Origin: Altererythrobacter rubellus
GTDB lineage: Bacteria > Pseudomonadota > Alphaproteobacteria > Sphingomonadales > Sphingomonadaceae
Assembly (NCBI RefSeq): GCF_030284385.1
Contig: NZ_CP127221.1
Coordinates: forward strand, 1,488,001 to 1,552,000
Length of the DNA: 64,000 nucleotides
Direction of reading: 5' to 3'
Shown here: one piece after another, positions 44,234-53,758 of the stretch
Position numbering within the stretch: position 1 is the stretch's first letter
How the letters are laid out: each line of letters begins with the position of its first letter
Position numbers and translations under genes: made by a program
The notes under the pieces: generated by a model
Database searches by the model: none
Told to the model about the DNA's origin: nothing
The model's input: only the letters and a program-made list of their open reading frames with translations

Positions 44234-45610
44234 ATGCGTCTTTTTGTGTCACCTTTGCGCGCTCGCAAGAAGCCGGGGTCGTCAATCGTTTTGGCAGTGG
44301 CGCTGCTTACCGGGGCTGTGATGCTGAGCGGAGTTATTTCAGATCCGGCGCATGCGCAGCGTGACCGCAAGAAGAAAGACAAAGAACCAAGAGCTGAATA
44401 TTCAAAGGAATTCATCGAAGCGTTCACGCCGCTGCAGAATGCAGTGAATGCCAACGATGGCTCTGCGGCGACGGTTGTTGGACAGTTTCCCGCGATTATT
44501 GCGCTCGCGCAGTCTGGCGACGAGAAGAATGCACTGGGCGGCCTGATTTATAACGCTGGCGTGCAAACCAGGGAGCAGGCCCTTCAGCTGCAGGGCATGG
44601 GCTTGATGCTGCAAAGTGGAAAGGTTCCAACTGAGAATATCGGTCGCTTCAACTTCATCGCGTATCAATTATCGAATGCTGCAGGGGACCATCCCGGAGC
44701 GCGAGCCTATCTTCAGGCGGCAATCGTTGCCAATTTCAACACGGATTCTGTCTCTGTTTCTGACATGCAGATCGCGATGGCAGAAAGTTTTATTTCCGAG
44801 AGCCGTATAGCAGAGGGGCTCAACTATCTTGCGACTGCCATCGAGAGCCGCAAGGCTGCCGGTCAAAGCGTTGATGAGGCATGGTACCGTCGCGGATTGA
44901 GTGTGGCCTACAACAATGAAGTCGTTCCGCAAGTTTATGATTTCGCTTCGATCTGGATTGCGGCCTATCCAAGTGAAACCAATTGGCGCGACGCAATTAA
45001 CATTGTCCGTAACCTAAACACTTACGACAGCGGTCAAATGCTCGATCTGATGCGTCTTTCCCACCGCGTCGGCGCGTTGAAAGAGAAGTATGAATACATC
45101 GACTATGTGGAAGCCGCCGATGCGCGCCGTCTGCCGAATGAGGTTAGACGCGTCATCGAACAGGGATACGCTTCGGGGATTGTCAGCCGAGATGACATTT
45201 ACCTCTCTGACGCACTAGGCACAGCGAAGAACCGGATTGCGGCCGATGAAGCAGAGCTTCCTTCTCTAGAGCGTGATGCTGGTGTTTCTGGCGCTGGCGT
45301 GCGCACAGTTGTTGCCGCGGGTGACGCGTTCCTGAGCTACAACGAATACACAAAGGCAGAGGTGTTCTACACCAAGGCATCCACGATGCCAGGCGCTGAC
45401 AAGAATGAAATTCTGACCCGACTTGGTATTAGTCAGCTAGAGCAAGGCAAGTTCGACGCGGCGATGGAGTCGTTTGCTCAGGTTGGCGGCAATCGCTTGC
45501 CCATCGCAAGGCTTTGGACGGCCTACACGACTCAAAAGGCGGCAGCGGTGGCAACTGTAAGCGAGCCGGAAGTGCCTGCGGTAGCAGAACCGGAAGCCCA
45601 AACCAGTTAA
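44234..45610 (+). CDS. Exported helical-repeat protein of unknown function
   Basis: A 458-residue protein with an N-terminal signal peptide (basic lead, hydrophobic 20-38, ending PAHAQ), then a strongly basic patch (RDRKKKDKEPR). The remainder is helical with TPR-like spacing, for example DHPGARAYLQAAIVANFN, IAEGLNYLATAIESRKAAG and YTKAEVFYTKASTMPGADKNEILTRLGISQLEQGKFDAAMESFAQVGG. The tail is rich in Ala/Val/Pro/Glu. Such periplasmic repeat proteins are conserved in Sphingomonadales, as far as I recall, but have no assigned role. AGGAG is in good position before the ATG. A strong terminator follows the gene, so it is a single-gene transcript. Confidence 0.78.
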   Translation: MRLFVSPLRARKKPGSSIVLAVALLTGAVMLSGVISDPAHAQRDRKKKDKEPRAEYSKEFIEAFTPLQNAVNANDGSAATVVGQFPAIIALAQSGDEKNALGGLIYNAGVQTREQALQLQGMGLMLQSGKVPTENIGRFNFIAYQLSNAAGDHPGARAYLQAAIVANFNTDSVSVSDMQIAMAESFISESRIAEGLNYLATAIESRKAAGQSVDEAWYRRGLSVAYNNEVVPQVYDFASIWIAAYPSETNWRDAINIVRNLNTYDSGQMLDLMRLSHRVGALKEKYEYIDYVEAADARRLPNEVRRVIEQGYASGIVSRDDIYLSDALGTAKNRIAADEAELPSLERDAGVSGAGVRTVVAAGDAFLSYNEYTKAEVFYTKASTMPGADKNEILTRLGISQLEQGKFDAAMESFAQVGGNRLPIARLWTAYTTQKAAAVATVSEPEVPAVAEPEAQTS

Positions 45611-45634
45611 GCCAAATGAAATGTGCATTTCGAG

Positions 45635-45670
45635 CGGCGCAGTTTCTAAGCGAAAGCTGCGCCGTTTTTT
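45635..45670 (+). terminator. Rho-independent terminator
   Basis: CGGCGCAG (45635-45642) pairs with CTGCGCCG (45657-45664), and TTTC/GAAA extends the stem across one bulged G; a run of six T follows (45665-45670). It ends the transcript of the preceding plus-strand repeat-protein gene. Confidence 0.9.
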
Positions 45671-45683
45671 GCTTGCAACGGCT

Positions 45684-46403
45684 TTAGCGTCGTCGCTTCA
45701 AATAAACATGGTTCTCGCGGCGTTCGACTTTGAAATTGTCCAATGCATCAAACATCTCATTAACGCTTTTGAAGCCGTGATTTCGGACATCGAAGCTCGA
45801 ACGGTTGCCCGCAATCTGTCCGAGATGTGAGAGATTGGCGTAGCCCTTTTCGTCGCCTTCGGCATCGGAGTAAACAGCCGTGATCAGTTCCATCAACTTG
45901 GTGTCGAGACCTTCTGAACCTAAAAAATTGCCGTCTTTGTCCTGGGCAGCAACTTCAGATTTATAGTTCGTAATCAGTTTCATGAATTCGATGAAGCGCG
46001 TGTACACGCTCTTGAAAACCTGTTGGGTTTTGGCCTTTCCAAAGCCGTGAGCCAGGATCCCGTCCTGACGCAGCCGCGTGACCAGCGGTGCGAAATCGCT
46101 GTCCGCAGTCATGATGCCGAAGCCATCAACCTTGCCCTGATAAAGCAGATCGATTGCATCAATGGTTATCGCCATATCGGTGGCATTCTTGCCTTTGCAA
46201 ACATTAAATTGTTGCTGCGGGCAAATACCGAATTTATTGGTGATCTTGTCCCATTTTGCGAGATTGTTCTTAGGGAAATCGCCGTAGGCGTGCCAAATGT
46301 TCACTTGGACCAACTCGGCCATTACCGTCAGGGCAGGATCGATTCGTTCCGGAGTGGTGTTGTCTGCGTCAATCAGCTGAGCGATATTTACGGGTTTTGA
46401 CAT
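45684..46403 (-). CDS. NYN-domain ribonuclease-like protein with C-terminal OST-HTH/LOTUS domain
   Basis: A 239-residue protein starting at ATG 46403; the longer in-frame reading upstream is antisense-like and is not used. Residues about 5-150 are a NYN (PIN-like) domain with the acidic metal sites AQLIDADNTT, KNATDMAITIDAIDLLY and IMTADSDFAPL. The tail (about 185-239) resembles an OST-HTH/LOTUS winged helix (YANLSHLGQIAGNRSS ... NEMFDAL ... HVYLKRR) thought to bind RNA. The pair of domains is like the LabA/MARF1-type proteins and suggests RNA cleavage or processing; targets are unknown. It converges on the terminator of the preceding gene. Confidence 0.88.
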   Translation of the reverse strand: MSKPVNIAQLIDADNTTPERIDPALTVMAELVQVNIWHAYGDFPKNNLAKWDKITNKFGICPQQQFNVCKGKNATDMAITIDAIDLLYQGKVDGFGIMTADSDFAPLVTRLRQDGILAHGFGKAKTQQVFKSVYTRFIEFMKLITNYKSEVAAQDKDGNFLGSEGLDTKLMELITAVYSDAEGDEKGYANLSHLGQIAGNRSSFDVRNHGFKSVNEMFDALDNFKVERRENHVYLKRRR

Positions 46404-46455
46404 GCACTGACATGGGGGCAGGGCACGCCGGGGGCAAGCGATTACTCCGTTCGAT

Positions 46456-47097
46456 TTAGTCTTCTGGCAGAAACTCGCCGGTGTCCTCATCAAGTGAATA
46501 CAGCACACCTTCCTTGATCGAGAAATGGGCGCCGCGCAGCTTGAGCTTGCCGATCTTTTCCTTGTCTGCGAGCCATGGAAAGCTGCGCAAATTAGTGAGG
46601 CTTTGTCGAATGGCAGCAAACTCCATCGCAAGTTCTGCCTTGCGACCGGTGGTGCCATGCTTGGACGATACTGTCTGGCTTGCTTCGTCGAGGAGGCTGA
46701 CCCAGTTTGCCACAAACCCGCCTTTGCCCGGATCTTTGGCCTTCATGCTTTGTGTGAGCGCGGCCTGGCATCCGCCGCAGCGTCCATGCCCCATCACGAC
46801 AATTTGCCTGACCTCCAGCATCTGGACCGCAAATTCGATTGCAGCAGATACGCCGTGATAACCGGGAGTGGTCTCAAATGGCGGGACCAGGGCCGCAACA
46901 TTGCGCACGACGAAAATCTCGCCCGGATCGACGTCAAAAATCTGGGCTGGATCAACGCGGCTATCTGAACAGCTGATAATCATGAGTTTGGGGCTCTGGC
47001 CCTCGCGTACCAGCTCGTCATAGCGAGCTTTCTGACGTGGGTATCCGTCTGCGCGAAAGCGCTTATAGCCTCGCAGCAGTTCAGCATATTCAGGCAT
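46456..47097 (-). CDS. Beta-class carbonic anhydrase
   Basis: Zinc enzyme interconverting CO2 and bicarbonate. The 213 residues carry the Zn ligands Cys43 (with Asp45-Arg47 in CSDSRVDP), His104 and Cys107 (GHGRCGGCQ), and the family phrase FVVRNVAALVPPF. It is the third gene of the minus-strand group SbtA-like permease, SbtB-like PII protein, carbonic anhydrase, 24 bases after the PII gene. That arrangement indicates use in making imported bicarbonate available, for example for carboxylases, in what looks like a heterotroph. Confidence 0.95.
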   Translation of the reverse strand: MPEYAELLRGYKRFRADGYPRQKARYDELVREGQSPKLMIISCSDSRVDPAQIFDVDPGEIFVVRNVAALVPPFETTPGYHGVSAAIEFAVQMLEVRQIVVMGHGRCGGCQAALTQSMKAKDPGKGGFVANWVSLLDEASQTVSSKHGTTGRKAELAMEFAAIRQSLTNLRSFPWLADKEKIGKLKLRGAHFSIKEGVLYSLDEDTGEFLPED

Positions 47098-47121
47098 TGG
47101 TCATTCCCCCTCCCAAGGGGA

Positions 47122-47430
47122 TTAGAAGCGTTCGCCTCTGATCACTTCGACGTCCCACATGCTGAAAAGAAACCCGTGAGAGGTCAATATCGGTGCGATT
47201 TCTTCCGCAAGTTTCATCGCCTTGTCTTCGGGGGCGATGGTGAGGACAAACACTTTGTCTGTACCCATCACGCGTTCCTCACGCCAATGACCGTCACGTC
47301 CTTTGCCGGAATCCACGGGCGTGACGGTCCAGCCGGTAATCTCTGCGCGCTCGATAGCTGCGGTGACACGTTTTAGCAGCGCCTTGTCAGCAAGGATTTC
47401 AATCCGTTTGCGGGTGACTGTTTCGATCAT
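47122..47430 (-). CDS. sbtB: SbtB-like PII signalling protein
   Basis: A 102-residue PII-fold protein: RIEILADKALLKRVTAAIERAEITGWTV, then a T-loop-like stretch DSGKGRDGHWREERVMGTDKVF, then a second beta-alpha-beta unit. It lacks the uridylylated-tyrosine motif of GlnB/GlnK and the C-terminal CGPEGC loop known from cyanobacterial SbtB. Its coupling to the permease gene by a four-base overlap (47427-47430) supports the SbtB role: binding adenine nucleotides and gating bicarbonate transport. Nucleotide preference here is unknown. Confidence 0.85.
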   Translation of the reverse strand: MIETVTRKRIEILADKALLKRVTAAIERAEITGWTVTPVDSGKGRDGHWREERVMGTDKVFVLTIAPEDKAMKLAEEIAPILTSHGFLFSMWDVEVIRGERF

Positions 47431-48416
47431 GGCATGATCCCTCCGCTTCCAGTGAGATAGGCGGCAAGTGTGCTGATCAGACCGATGTTGATCAGGACGT
47501 TGAACGGAAACGTGATACTGAGCGACATAGTCAGATAGATACCCGGATCAGCCTCTGGCAATGCAAGGCGCATAGCAGCCGGAACTGCAATGTAGCTGGC
47601 GCTGGCGCACAAAACACCAAGCGCCGCGGCAGATCCAGCATCAAGCCCGATGGCCACGCCAAGAATTGTTCCGACAGCACCGTTTACCAACGGCAGGAAG
47701 ATTGCGATCAAGCCGAGCCGCCAAGTAATTGCGCGCGAATCCATCATGCGACGGGCGGCGATCAAACCCATATCGAGCAGGAACAGGCAGAGAATACCTT
47801 TGAAACCTGCCTCGAAGAACGGGCTGACATCTGCAAAACCGGTGGGGCCGGCAATCATCCCGATGACGAATGCACCCAGCAACAGCATGATCGACGAGTT
47901 GGTGAATACCTCGTGCAGCATTTCGCCGGTTGACTGCCCGCCTGTCTCGTTTTTCCCAAGACCGCGGGCGAGCATCAGGCCTGACAGGATTGCGGGAGCT
48001 TCCATCGCGGCCATGACAGCTACCATAAATCCGCCAGGCTCTCGTGCCTGCCCGGTCAGGATTTCGACCGCCGTTACAAAGGTGACGACACTAATCGAAC
48101 CATAGTGGGCCGCGACCGCACCCGAGTTGATCTGATCCAGCTTTCCGAAGGTTTTCAGCACGAAATAGGCAAAAAAGGGCAGAATGAAGCCTGCCGCGAT
48201 GCCGGTGCCCAAAGCGGCCAGAACGGTTCCATCGATCCCGGAATTGGCGACAGCAACACCGCCCTTGAGGCCAATCGCCGCCATCAAATAGAGCGACATG
48301 CCCTTTGCGATGGCTTCCGGAATAGCCAGGTCCGAGCGGACAAAGGCGGCGAATACGCCGAGCACGAAAAACAAGACAACCGGAGAGGTGAATGTAGCGA
48401 GCGTCGTAGCGTCCAT
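47427..48416 (-). CDS. sbtA: SbtA-family sodium-dependent bicarbonate permease
   Basis: A 329-residue membrane protein with about ten hydrophobic helices in two inverted halves. Family phrases are present: FFVLGVFAAFVRSDLAIPEAIAKGMSLYLM, AIGLKGGVAVA, FGKLDQINSGAVAAHYGSISVVTFVTA and LCASASYIAVPAAMRLALPEADPG. These match SbtA rather than other sodium symporters. It begins a three-gene operon with SbtB and a beta-carbonic anhydrase. Cyanobacteria use this set for CO2 concentration; in a heterotroph it probably feeds anaplerotic carboxylation, which is inference. Confidence 0.9.
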   Translation of the reverse strand: MDATTLATFTSPVVLFFVLGVFAAFVRSDLAIPEAIAKGMSLYLMAAIGLKGGVAVANSGIDGTVLAALGTGIAAGFILPFFAYFVLKTFGKLDQINSGAVAAHYGSISVVTFVTAVEILTGQAREPGGFMVAVMAAMEAPAILSGLMLARGLGKNETGGQSTGEMLHEVFTNSSIMLLLGAFVIGMIAGPTGFADVSPFFEAGFKGILCLFLLDMGLIAARRMMDSRAITWRLGLIAIFLPLVNGAVGTILGVAIGLDAGSAAALGVLCASASYIAVPAAMRLALPEADPGIYLTMSLSITFPFNVLINIGLISTLAAYLTGSGGIMP

Positions 48417-48493
48417 GGTCCTGCGTTAGCTATGCATACTAATGTCGGCAAGTGCCCATTGCGCGGTGTCCAGCCTTATCCTACATGGCGCGC

Positions 48494-49450
48494 ATGAACG
48501 ACCTTGCATTTGTTCCGCCGAAAGATGAAACGCCGCGTCCCGCACGGCAGCGCAAGCCCGACTGGATTCGCGTAAAAGCTCCCGTCAGCAAGGGCTATAA
48601 TGTGACGCGCAAACTGATGCGCGACTTGAACCTCAATACGGTGTGCGAAGAAGCTGCCTGCCCGAACATCGGCGAGTGCTGGACGAAGAAGCACGCCACG
48701 GTGATGATCCTGGGCGATGTGTGCACGCGTGCTTGCGCGTTCTGCAACGTGAAGACCGGCATGCCGCGCATGGTCGACCCATTGGAGCCCGACAATGTTG
48801 CGATAGCGGCAGGCAAGATGGGCCTGGAACACATTGTCATCACCAGTGTGGATCGCGACGATTTGCCGGATGGCGGCGCGGGGCAGTTTGTGAAGGTGAT
48901 CAATGCGCTCCGCCGTGAGACTCCCAACACAACAATCGAGATCCTGACGCCAGACTTCCGCGGTAAAATGCGGCCCGCGGTTGAGGCCATTTGTGAAGCA
49001 GGACCAGATGTTTACAACCACAACCTCGAAACGGTCCCGCGGCTTTACCCTACGATCCGCCCGGGTGCGCGTTACTATGCATCCTTGCGCCTTCTGGAAG
49101 AAGTCAAACGCCACGATCCAATGATTTTCACCAAGTCTGGCATCATGTTGGGACTGGGTGAGCAGCGGCTTGAAGTGCATCAGGTGATGGACGACATGCG
49201 TAGCGCGGAAATCGATTTCATGACGATGGGCCAATATCTCCAGCCAACGCCGAAGCATGCCAATGTCGAGGATTTTATCACGCCTGACTCATTCAAGGCT
49301 TACGGCTCGATCGCGCGCGCAAAGGGCTTCCTGCAAGTCGCATCGAGCCCGTTGACGCGTTCAAGCTATCACGCGGGCGATGATTTCGCAGTGATGAAGG
49401 CGGCGCGGGCTGAAAAGCTGGCTAAGGCGGAAGCTCGCGCAAAGGCCTGA
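48494..49450 (+). CDS. lipA: Lipoyl synthase
   Basis: Radical-SAM enzyme that inserts two sulfurs into octanoyl chains on lipoyl domains, including the one on PdhB encoded at 33156-34514. The ATG at 48494 is used; 14 upstream in-frame codons look like leader. Both iron-sulfur clusters are visible: [13 protein letters not shown] for the auxiliary cluster and [10 protein letters not shown] for the SAM cluster, plus the terminal [11 protein letters not shown] with the serine ligand. It overlaps the next start by TGATG. Standard length (318 residues). Confidence 0.97.
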   Translation: MNDLAFVPPKDETPRPARQRKPDWIRVKAPVSKGYNVTRKLMRDLNLNTVCEEAACPNIGECWTKKHATVMILGDVCTRACAFCNVKTGMPRMVDPLEPDNVAIAAGKMGLEHIVITSVDRDDLPDGGAGQFVKVINALRRETPNTTIEILTPDFRGKMRPAVEAICEAGPDVYNHNLETVPRLYPTIRPGARYYASLRLLEEVKRHDPMIFTKSGIMLGLGEQRLEVHQVMDDMRSAEIDFMTMGQYLQPTPKHANVEDFITPDSFKAYGSIARAKGFLQVASSPLTRSSYHAGDDFAVMKAARAEKLAKAEARAKA

Positions 49451-49911
49451 TGCCCGGAATACGAGAAACCCGAAGGCTACCTTACTCCGCCGAACAGATG
49501 TTCGATCTGGTGGCGGATGTGGGGCGCTATGCCGAATTTCTCCCATGGGTCATCGCGACACGCGTAAGATCTGACAGCGATACCGAGATGGTCGCCGATA
49601 TGGTTGTCGGGTTCAAGTCACTGAGGGAAAAGTTCACATCTCGCGTGGCGAAGGATCGTCCGCGTGAGATCGATGTGCACTATGTCGATGGTCCGCTGCG
49701 CGATCTAGACAATACATGGATATTCAGATCGCATCCAGAAGGCGGATGTGAGATCGACTTCAAGGTCGAATTCACATTCAAGAACCGGATGTTTGAACGG
49801 ATTGCAGGGCAGTACTTCGACCGTGCATTTCACAAGATGGTAGCCGCCTTCGAGGCGCGCGCGGCAGAGGTTTACGGGAGCAAGAGCTCAAGCGCGCAAA
49901 GCGTGGCTTGA
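49450..49911 (+). CDS. START/polyketide-cyclase protein, RatA/Coq10 family
   Basis: A 153-residue START-type lipid-binding protein: TRRLPYSAEQMFDLVADVGRYAEFLPWV at the start and FKVEFTFKNRMFERIAGQYFDRAFHKMVAAFEARA near the end. In alphaproteobacteria the gene downstream of lipA is the Coq10 orthologue needed for ubiquinone function; databases often label it RatA toxin after the E. coli homologue. No antitoxin partner is adjacent, so a ubiquinone role is preferred. Its last 40 bases overlap the convergent CinA gene. Confidence 0.9.
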   Translation: MPGIRETRRLPYSAEQMFDLVADVGRYAEFLPWVIATRVRSDSDTEMVADMVVGFKSLREKFTSRVAKDRPREIDVHYVDGPLRDLDNTWIFRSHPEGGCEIDFKVEFTFKNRMFERIAGQYFDRAFHKMVAAFEARAAEVYGSKSSSAQSVA

Positions 49912-50393
49912 TGGCGTACCTCTGCTCTGTTCATATCCGCAAAATGCTTTAGCTCGCCTTCCGGCTTTGCCTCGCTGTCCCGCGTGGCCCGTGCAAAAAC
50001 GACAGTGCCAACCGGTTTCAGCTTGGTTCCGCCTCCGGGGCCGGCAACCCCGCTTATGGCTACGGCAACATCTGCATTGCTCTTGTGAAGTGCACCGTTC
50101 GCCATCGCCCAAACGCACGCGATCGAGACCGCGCCGAATGTTTCGATGATGTCGAGTGCGACACCCAGCGATTCCATCTTGGCTTCATTCGAATAGGTCA
50201 CAAAGCCACGATCAAGCACGGCGGACGAGCCAGGAATCTCGGTAAGCGCGGCCGCAACCAATCCGCCCGTGCAGCTCTCTGCCAAAGCGATCTTGCGCCC
50301 GGCGGCAGCATTCTCTTCTATTACGCGGCGAGCGAGCGCATCGATATCAGCGGGCAGCAAGCTGCCGTGGTCTGTTTGCGTATTTTCGGTCAT
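49872..50393 (-). CDS. CinA C-terminal family amidase (nicotinamide-nucleotide amidohydrolase, PncC-like)
   Basis: A 173-residue single-domain CinA_C protein with the family core LAESCTGGLVAAALTEIPGSSAVLDRGFVTYSNEAKMESLGV and the GVAGPGGGTKLKPVGTVVFA loop. It deamidates NMN for NAD recycling in E. coli (PncC). It overlaps ispDF by four bases at its start and ends with a 40-base tail-to-tail overlap with the RatA/Coq10 gene. The N-terminal CinA domain is absent, as usual for PncC. Confidence 0.92.
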   Translation of the reverse strand: MTENTQTDHGSLLPADIDALARRVIEENAAAGRKIALAESCTGGLVAAALTEIPGSSAVLDRGFVTYSNEAKMESLGVALDIIETFGAVSIACVWAMANGALHKSNADVAVAISGVAGPGGGTKLKPVGTVVFARATRDSEAKPEGELKHFADMNRAEVRHQATLCALELLLP

Positions 50394-51541
50394 ATCTCTC
50401 TCTGGAGGCTCACCATCGCTTGCGCTGCTATACCTTCGCCGCGACCTGTAAAGCCCAGACGTTCGGTTGTAGTCGCCTTAACGCTCACTTGCGATGCATC
50501 AATTCGTAGCAGCTCCACAAGTCTTGCGCGCATCGAGTCCCGATGCGGGCCAATCTTGGGCTCTTCGCAAATCAAAGTGAGGTCGACATTGCCGATCCGG
50601 TATCCGGCCTGATCGACCAGTTTCACTGCATGTTCCACAAACAAGGGTGAGGGTGCCCCCCTCCATTGCGGATCGCTTGGCGGGAAATGCGTGCCGATAT
50701 CGCCATCGCCAATCGCACCGAGCAATGCATCGACCACGCAATGGAGCGCGACATCGGCGTCTGAATGACCGGACAGACCCTTGTTGTGCGGGATTTGCAC
50801 GCCACACAGCCAAAGATCCTCGCCTTCGACCAATCGGTGAACATCAAAGCCTTGTCCGACCCTTATTTGGGGTTTGTCTGACATCAGATCCTCAGCAAAT
50901 GTGATTTTCTTGAGGCATTCAGCGCCATCAACCAAGCCGACTTGGCCGCCTGCGGCCATGAGTACTTGTGCATCATCGCCAGCATCGGTTGCGTCTTTCC
51001 ATGCGCGATGTGCGGAGAGGATATCTTTATAGATGAACGCCTGCGGTGTCTGAACGCGGCGCAAATCCTCTCGGTCTGCCTTGCCGGACATTGCATCGCC
51101 CTCGGCCACGGCAATACTGTCTACGACGGGCAGAACCGGGATGGCACCTGCAGTCTCAACAAGTTTGCCAAGCAGGCGCTCGATCACGGCGTTGGGAAGA
51201 TCAGCGCGAGCGGCATCGTGGATCAGTACTTGCTCCGGAGCCGATGTTGCCAATGCCTCGAGCCCGTTTCGCACCGAATCCTGGCGCGTAAGGCCACCGA
51301 TTGCAAAAGTTAAACCTTCAATTCCCTGAAGGGCCGCCCTTGCGGCATTTTCTTGTCCATCGCCGATCACCACAATCAGCGGTGAAGCCCCGGCTTTGCC
51401 CAAAGCCTCTACCGAATGGCGTACCAATGGCTTGCCGCGATATTGCGCAAATTGTTTCGGAACATCGCCGCCCGCGCGCAGGCCTTTACCAGCCGCGACT
51501 ACGATTGCAGCAAAAGGGGGAAGGGGAGTGGCTTGTGTCAC
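50390..51541 (-). CDS. ispDF: Bifunctional IspD-IspF enzyme of the MEP isoprenoid pathway
   Basis: A natural fusion catalysing two non-consecutive steps: the CTP-dependent formation of CDP-methylerythritol (IspD) and cyclisation to MEcPP (IspF). GTG at 51541, with GAGAGAAG upstream, gives 383 residues, the normal size; a longer reading to 51625 overlaps the dusB promoter. IspD (about 1-225) has AAIVVAAGKGLRAGGDVPKQF and HDAARADLP; IspF (about 228-383) has RVGQGFDVHRL with the zinc Asp/His, LSGHSDADVALHCVVDALLGA and VKATTTERLGFTGRGEGIAAQA. Fusion is common in alphaproteobacteria. dusB is divergent across 93 bases. Confidence 0.96.
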   Translation of the reverse strand: MTQATPLPPFAAIVVAAGKGLRAGGDVPKQFAQYRGKPLVRHSVEALGKAGASPLIVVIGDGQENAARAALQGIEGLTFAIGGLTRQDSVRNGLEALATSAPEQVLIHDAARADLPNAVIERLLGKLVETAGAIPVLPVVDSIAVAEGDAMSGKADREDLRRVQTPQAFIYKDILSAHRAWKDATDAGDDAQVLMAAGGQVGLVDGAECLKKITFAEDLMSDKPQIRVGQGFDVHRLVEGEDLWLCGVQIPHNKGLSGHSDADVALHCVVDALLGAIGDGDIGTHFPPSDPQWRGAPSPLFVEHAVKLVDQAGYRIGNVDLTLICEEPKIGPHRDSMRARLVELLRIDASQVSVKATTTERLGFTGRGEGIAAQAMVSLQREI

Positions 51542-51634
51542 GCTTCTCTCAGACTCGGTGCACGCGCTTAGGGGCTGGACGAGCAGAGCGCAATCCACTA
51601 TGCGCTGCCCAAATTTTAGGCACATGATTAGACG

Positions 51635-52651
51635 ATGACTTCGCTCCCCTCTCCACCGGCTGTGACGCCGATCAAGATCGGCACGGTATCGATCGACACT
51701 CCTGTTGTGCTCGCGCCAATGACGGGCGTGACCGATTTGCCGTTCCGAAAACTGGTGCGTCGCTATGGCTCTGGCCTCAATGTAACAGAAATGATCGCTA
51801 GCCAGGCTGCGATCCGTGAAACGCGCCAGTCGATACAGAAGGCTGAGTGGGACAAGAGCGAAGATCCCGTTTCAATGCAGCTTGTTGGTTGTGATCCCGA
51901 AAGCATGGCTGAAGCGGCCAAGCTTCAGGAAGGGAATGGCGCTGCGATCATCGACATCAATTTCGGATGCCCAGTGCGCAAGGTTGTGAATGGCTATGCC
52001 GGCAGCGCGCTGATGCGCGAGGTTCCGCTCGCGATAAAGCTGATGGAAGCGACTGTGAAAGCGGTCGATGTCCCGGTCACTGTGAAAATGCGGATGGGCT
52101 GGGATCATGCCAGCCTTAACGCGCCCGAGCTTTCTCGCATTGCAGAGGATATCGGGGTCAAGATGATCACCGTTCACGGGCGAACGCGCAACCAGATGTA
52201 CAAAGGCAGCGCAGATTGGTCATTCATCCGCAAGGTCAAGGATGCCGTCAACATTCCCGTGATTGTCAATGGCGACATCTGCACGATTGCAGATGCGGCA
52301 AAGGCGCTGGAACAGTCGGGTGCGGACGGTTTGATGATCGGCCGTGGGGCATATGGCAAACCTTGGTTGCTGGGGCAGGTCATGCAATGGTGGCACACCG
52401 GCGAAAGCCTGGAAAGCCCTAGCTTTGATGAGCAGTACGAGACTCTGGTCGAGCACTATAACGACATGCTTGAGCATTATGGCCGCGATGTCGGCAGCAA
52501 GATCGCGCGCAAGCATCTTGGTTGGTATACAAAGGGGATGCATGGCTCTGCCGAGTTTCGCAATCACGTGAATTTCATCGACAATCCGGATCAGGTGCTG
52601 GGCGAGATCGAACGCTTTTACACGCCGTTCCTGCATCGCCGTGCGGCGTAA
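51635..52651 (+). CDS. dusB: tRNA-dihydrouridine synthase
   Basis: FMN enzyme reducing uridine in the D-loop of tRNA. The 338 residues include [30 protein letters not shown], the catalytic cysteine in [10 protein letters not shown], the FMN segments [19 protein letters not shown] and VNGDI, and [18 protein letters not shown]. Placement in front of ntrB is classic for proteobacteria (nifR3-ntrBC). The nine-base gap to ntrB suggests one operon. Confidence 0.96.
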   Translation: MTSLPSPPAVTPIKIGTVSIDTPVVLAPMTGVTDLPFRKLVRRYGSGLNVTEMIASQAAIRETRQSIQKAEWDKSEDPVSMQLVGCDPESMAEAAKLQEGNGAAIIDINFGCPVRKVVNGYAGSALMREVPLAIKLMEATVKAVDVPVTVKMRMGWDHASLNAPELSRIAEDIGVKMITVHGRTRNQMYKGSADWSFIRKVKDAVNIPVIVNGDICTIADAAKALEQSGADGLMIGRGAYGKPWLLGQVMQWWHTGESLESPSFDEQYETLVEHYNDMLEHYGRDVGSKIARKHLGWYTKGMHGSAEFRNHVNFIDNPDQVLGEIERFYTPFLHRRAA

Positions 52652-52660
52652 GCCTCAGGC

Positions 52661-53758
52661 GTGGACGAAATCGGCACCATCATTGGCGAAAAGCCGGACA
52701 AGGCCGCTCAGATAGAGGGGTTGGTGTTTGCCGCGGTTCTGATCGATCCTGAGGGCCGGATTGCTGAACTGAACTATGCGGCGGAAATGTTGTTGAGCCG
52801 CAGTGAGAAGAGGCTGCTAGGCAAAACTGTCGCGTCCAAGATAGATATTCTTGACGATCGCGTTCTGGCGCATCTGAACGAGCCTGAATCGCCATTGGTT
52901 GCGCGCGATGTGGGTCTGCGCGTGAATGATCAGGAGAGCAGGGTCAATTTGACCATTTCCCCACTGGCATCTCATCCGGGCTGGCGGATCATGACCCTTT
53001 CTGACACCGGGCGTGATGATGGTTCGAACGAACGCGAGGCAGAAGTCGCAAGTTCCGGTGCTCCATCGATATTGGCGCATGAGATTCGCAATCCACTGGC
53101 CGCAATTCGCGGTGCAGCGCAGCTCGCGTCCCGCAAGCTCGAGCCGAAGGACCGAGGTCTCGCCAAGGTGATAACGGACGAAGTCGATCGCATTGCCCGC
53201 CTCATCGACCGGATGCAGCAATTGGGGGGCTCAACCCGCGAAGAGCTGGCGTCTACCAATCTCCACGAAGCTATTCGATCAGCGCTTGCCACCGTACGTG
53301 CTGCGGGAACCGAGGGAGTGGAGATCACCGAAGAGTTCGATCCTTCTTTGCCTCCGGTTTTGGCAAATCGTGACGCGTTGGAGCAAGTTGTCATGAACCT
53401 GGTCAGCAATGCCTGTGATGCATTGCGTGCGAGCGAACAGGCCAATCCTGCGGTGATTGTTCGTACACGGTTTGTAAGCGGATTTGCGTTCAGTGCTGTC
53501 CACGATGGCAAGGCGGTCAAATTACCGATTGAAATCACCGTTACCGATAACGGTCCCGGTATTGATGAGGCTCTGCGCGATCATGTTTTTGAACCCTTTG
53601 TGACGACCAAGAAATCGGGGCAGGGGCTAGGCCTCGCGTTAGTAAGAAAGCTGGTCCGCGACATGCATGGTCGCATCGCGCACGAGCGGGATACAAGGCT
53701 TGATTTGACGCATTTCCGGATGCATCTGGCGTTGGCTGGTGACGGAGAACAAACTTGA
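52661..53758 (+). CDS. ntrB: Nitrogen-regulation sensor histidine kinase NtrB
   Basis: Cytoplasmic kinase that phosphorylates NtrC under nitrogen limitation. It starts at GTG. Residues about 15-120 are a PAS domain ([30 protein letters not shown]), followed by the H-box [23 protein letters not shown] with the phospho-accepting histidine, N-box [12 protein letters not shown], and G-boxes DNGPGIDE and [15 protein letters not shown]. Length 365 is normal. It overlaps ntrC by four bases. A GlnB/GlnK regulator is not in the window. Confidence 0.96.
   Translation: MDEIGTIIGEKPDKAAQIEGLVFAAVLIDPEGRIAELNYAAEMLLSRSEKRLLGKTVASKIDILDDRVLAHLNEPESPLVARDVGLRVNDQESRVNLTISPLASHPGWRIMTLSDTGRDDGSNEREAEVASSGAPSILAHEIRNPLAAIRGAAQLASRKLEPKDRGLAKVITDEVDRIARLIDRMQQLGGSTREELASTNLHEAIRSALATVRAAGTEGVEITEEFDPSLPPVLANRDALEQVVMNLVSNACDALRASEQANPAVIVRTRFVSGFAFSAVHDGKAVKLPIEITVTDNGPGIDEALRDHVFEPFVTTKKSGQGLGLALVRKLVRDMHGRIAHERDTRLDLTHFRMHLALAGDGEQT

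Noticed and set aside
48476..49258. Minus-strand frame (260 codons) opposite lipA
   Set aside because: Shadow frame; lipA on the plus strand has both cluster motifs.
49450..49911. RatA toxin of a toxin-antitoxin pair
   Set aside because: No antitoxin partner adjacent; the position after lipA fits the Coq10-type ubiquinone protein.
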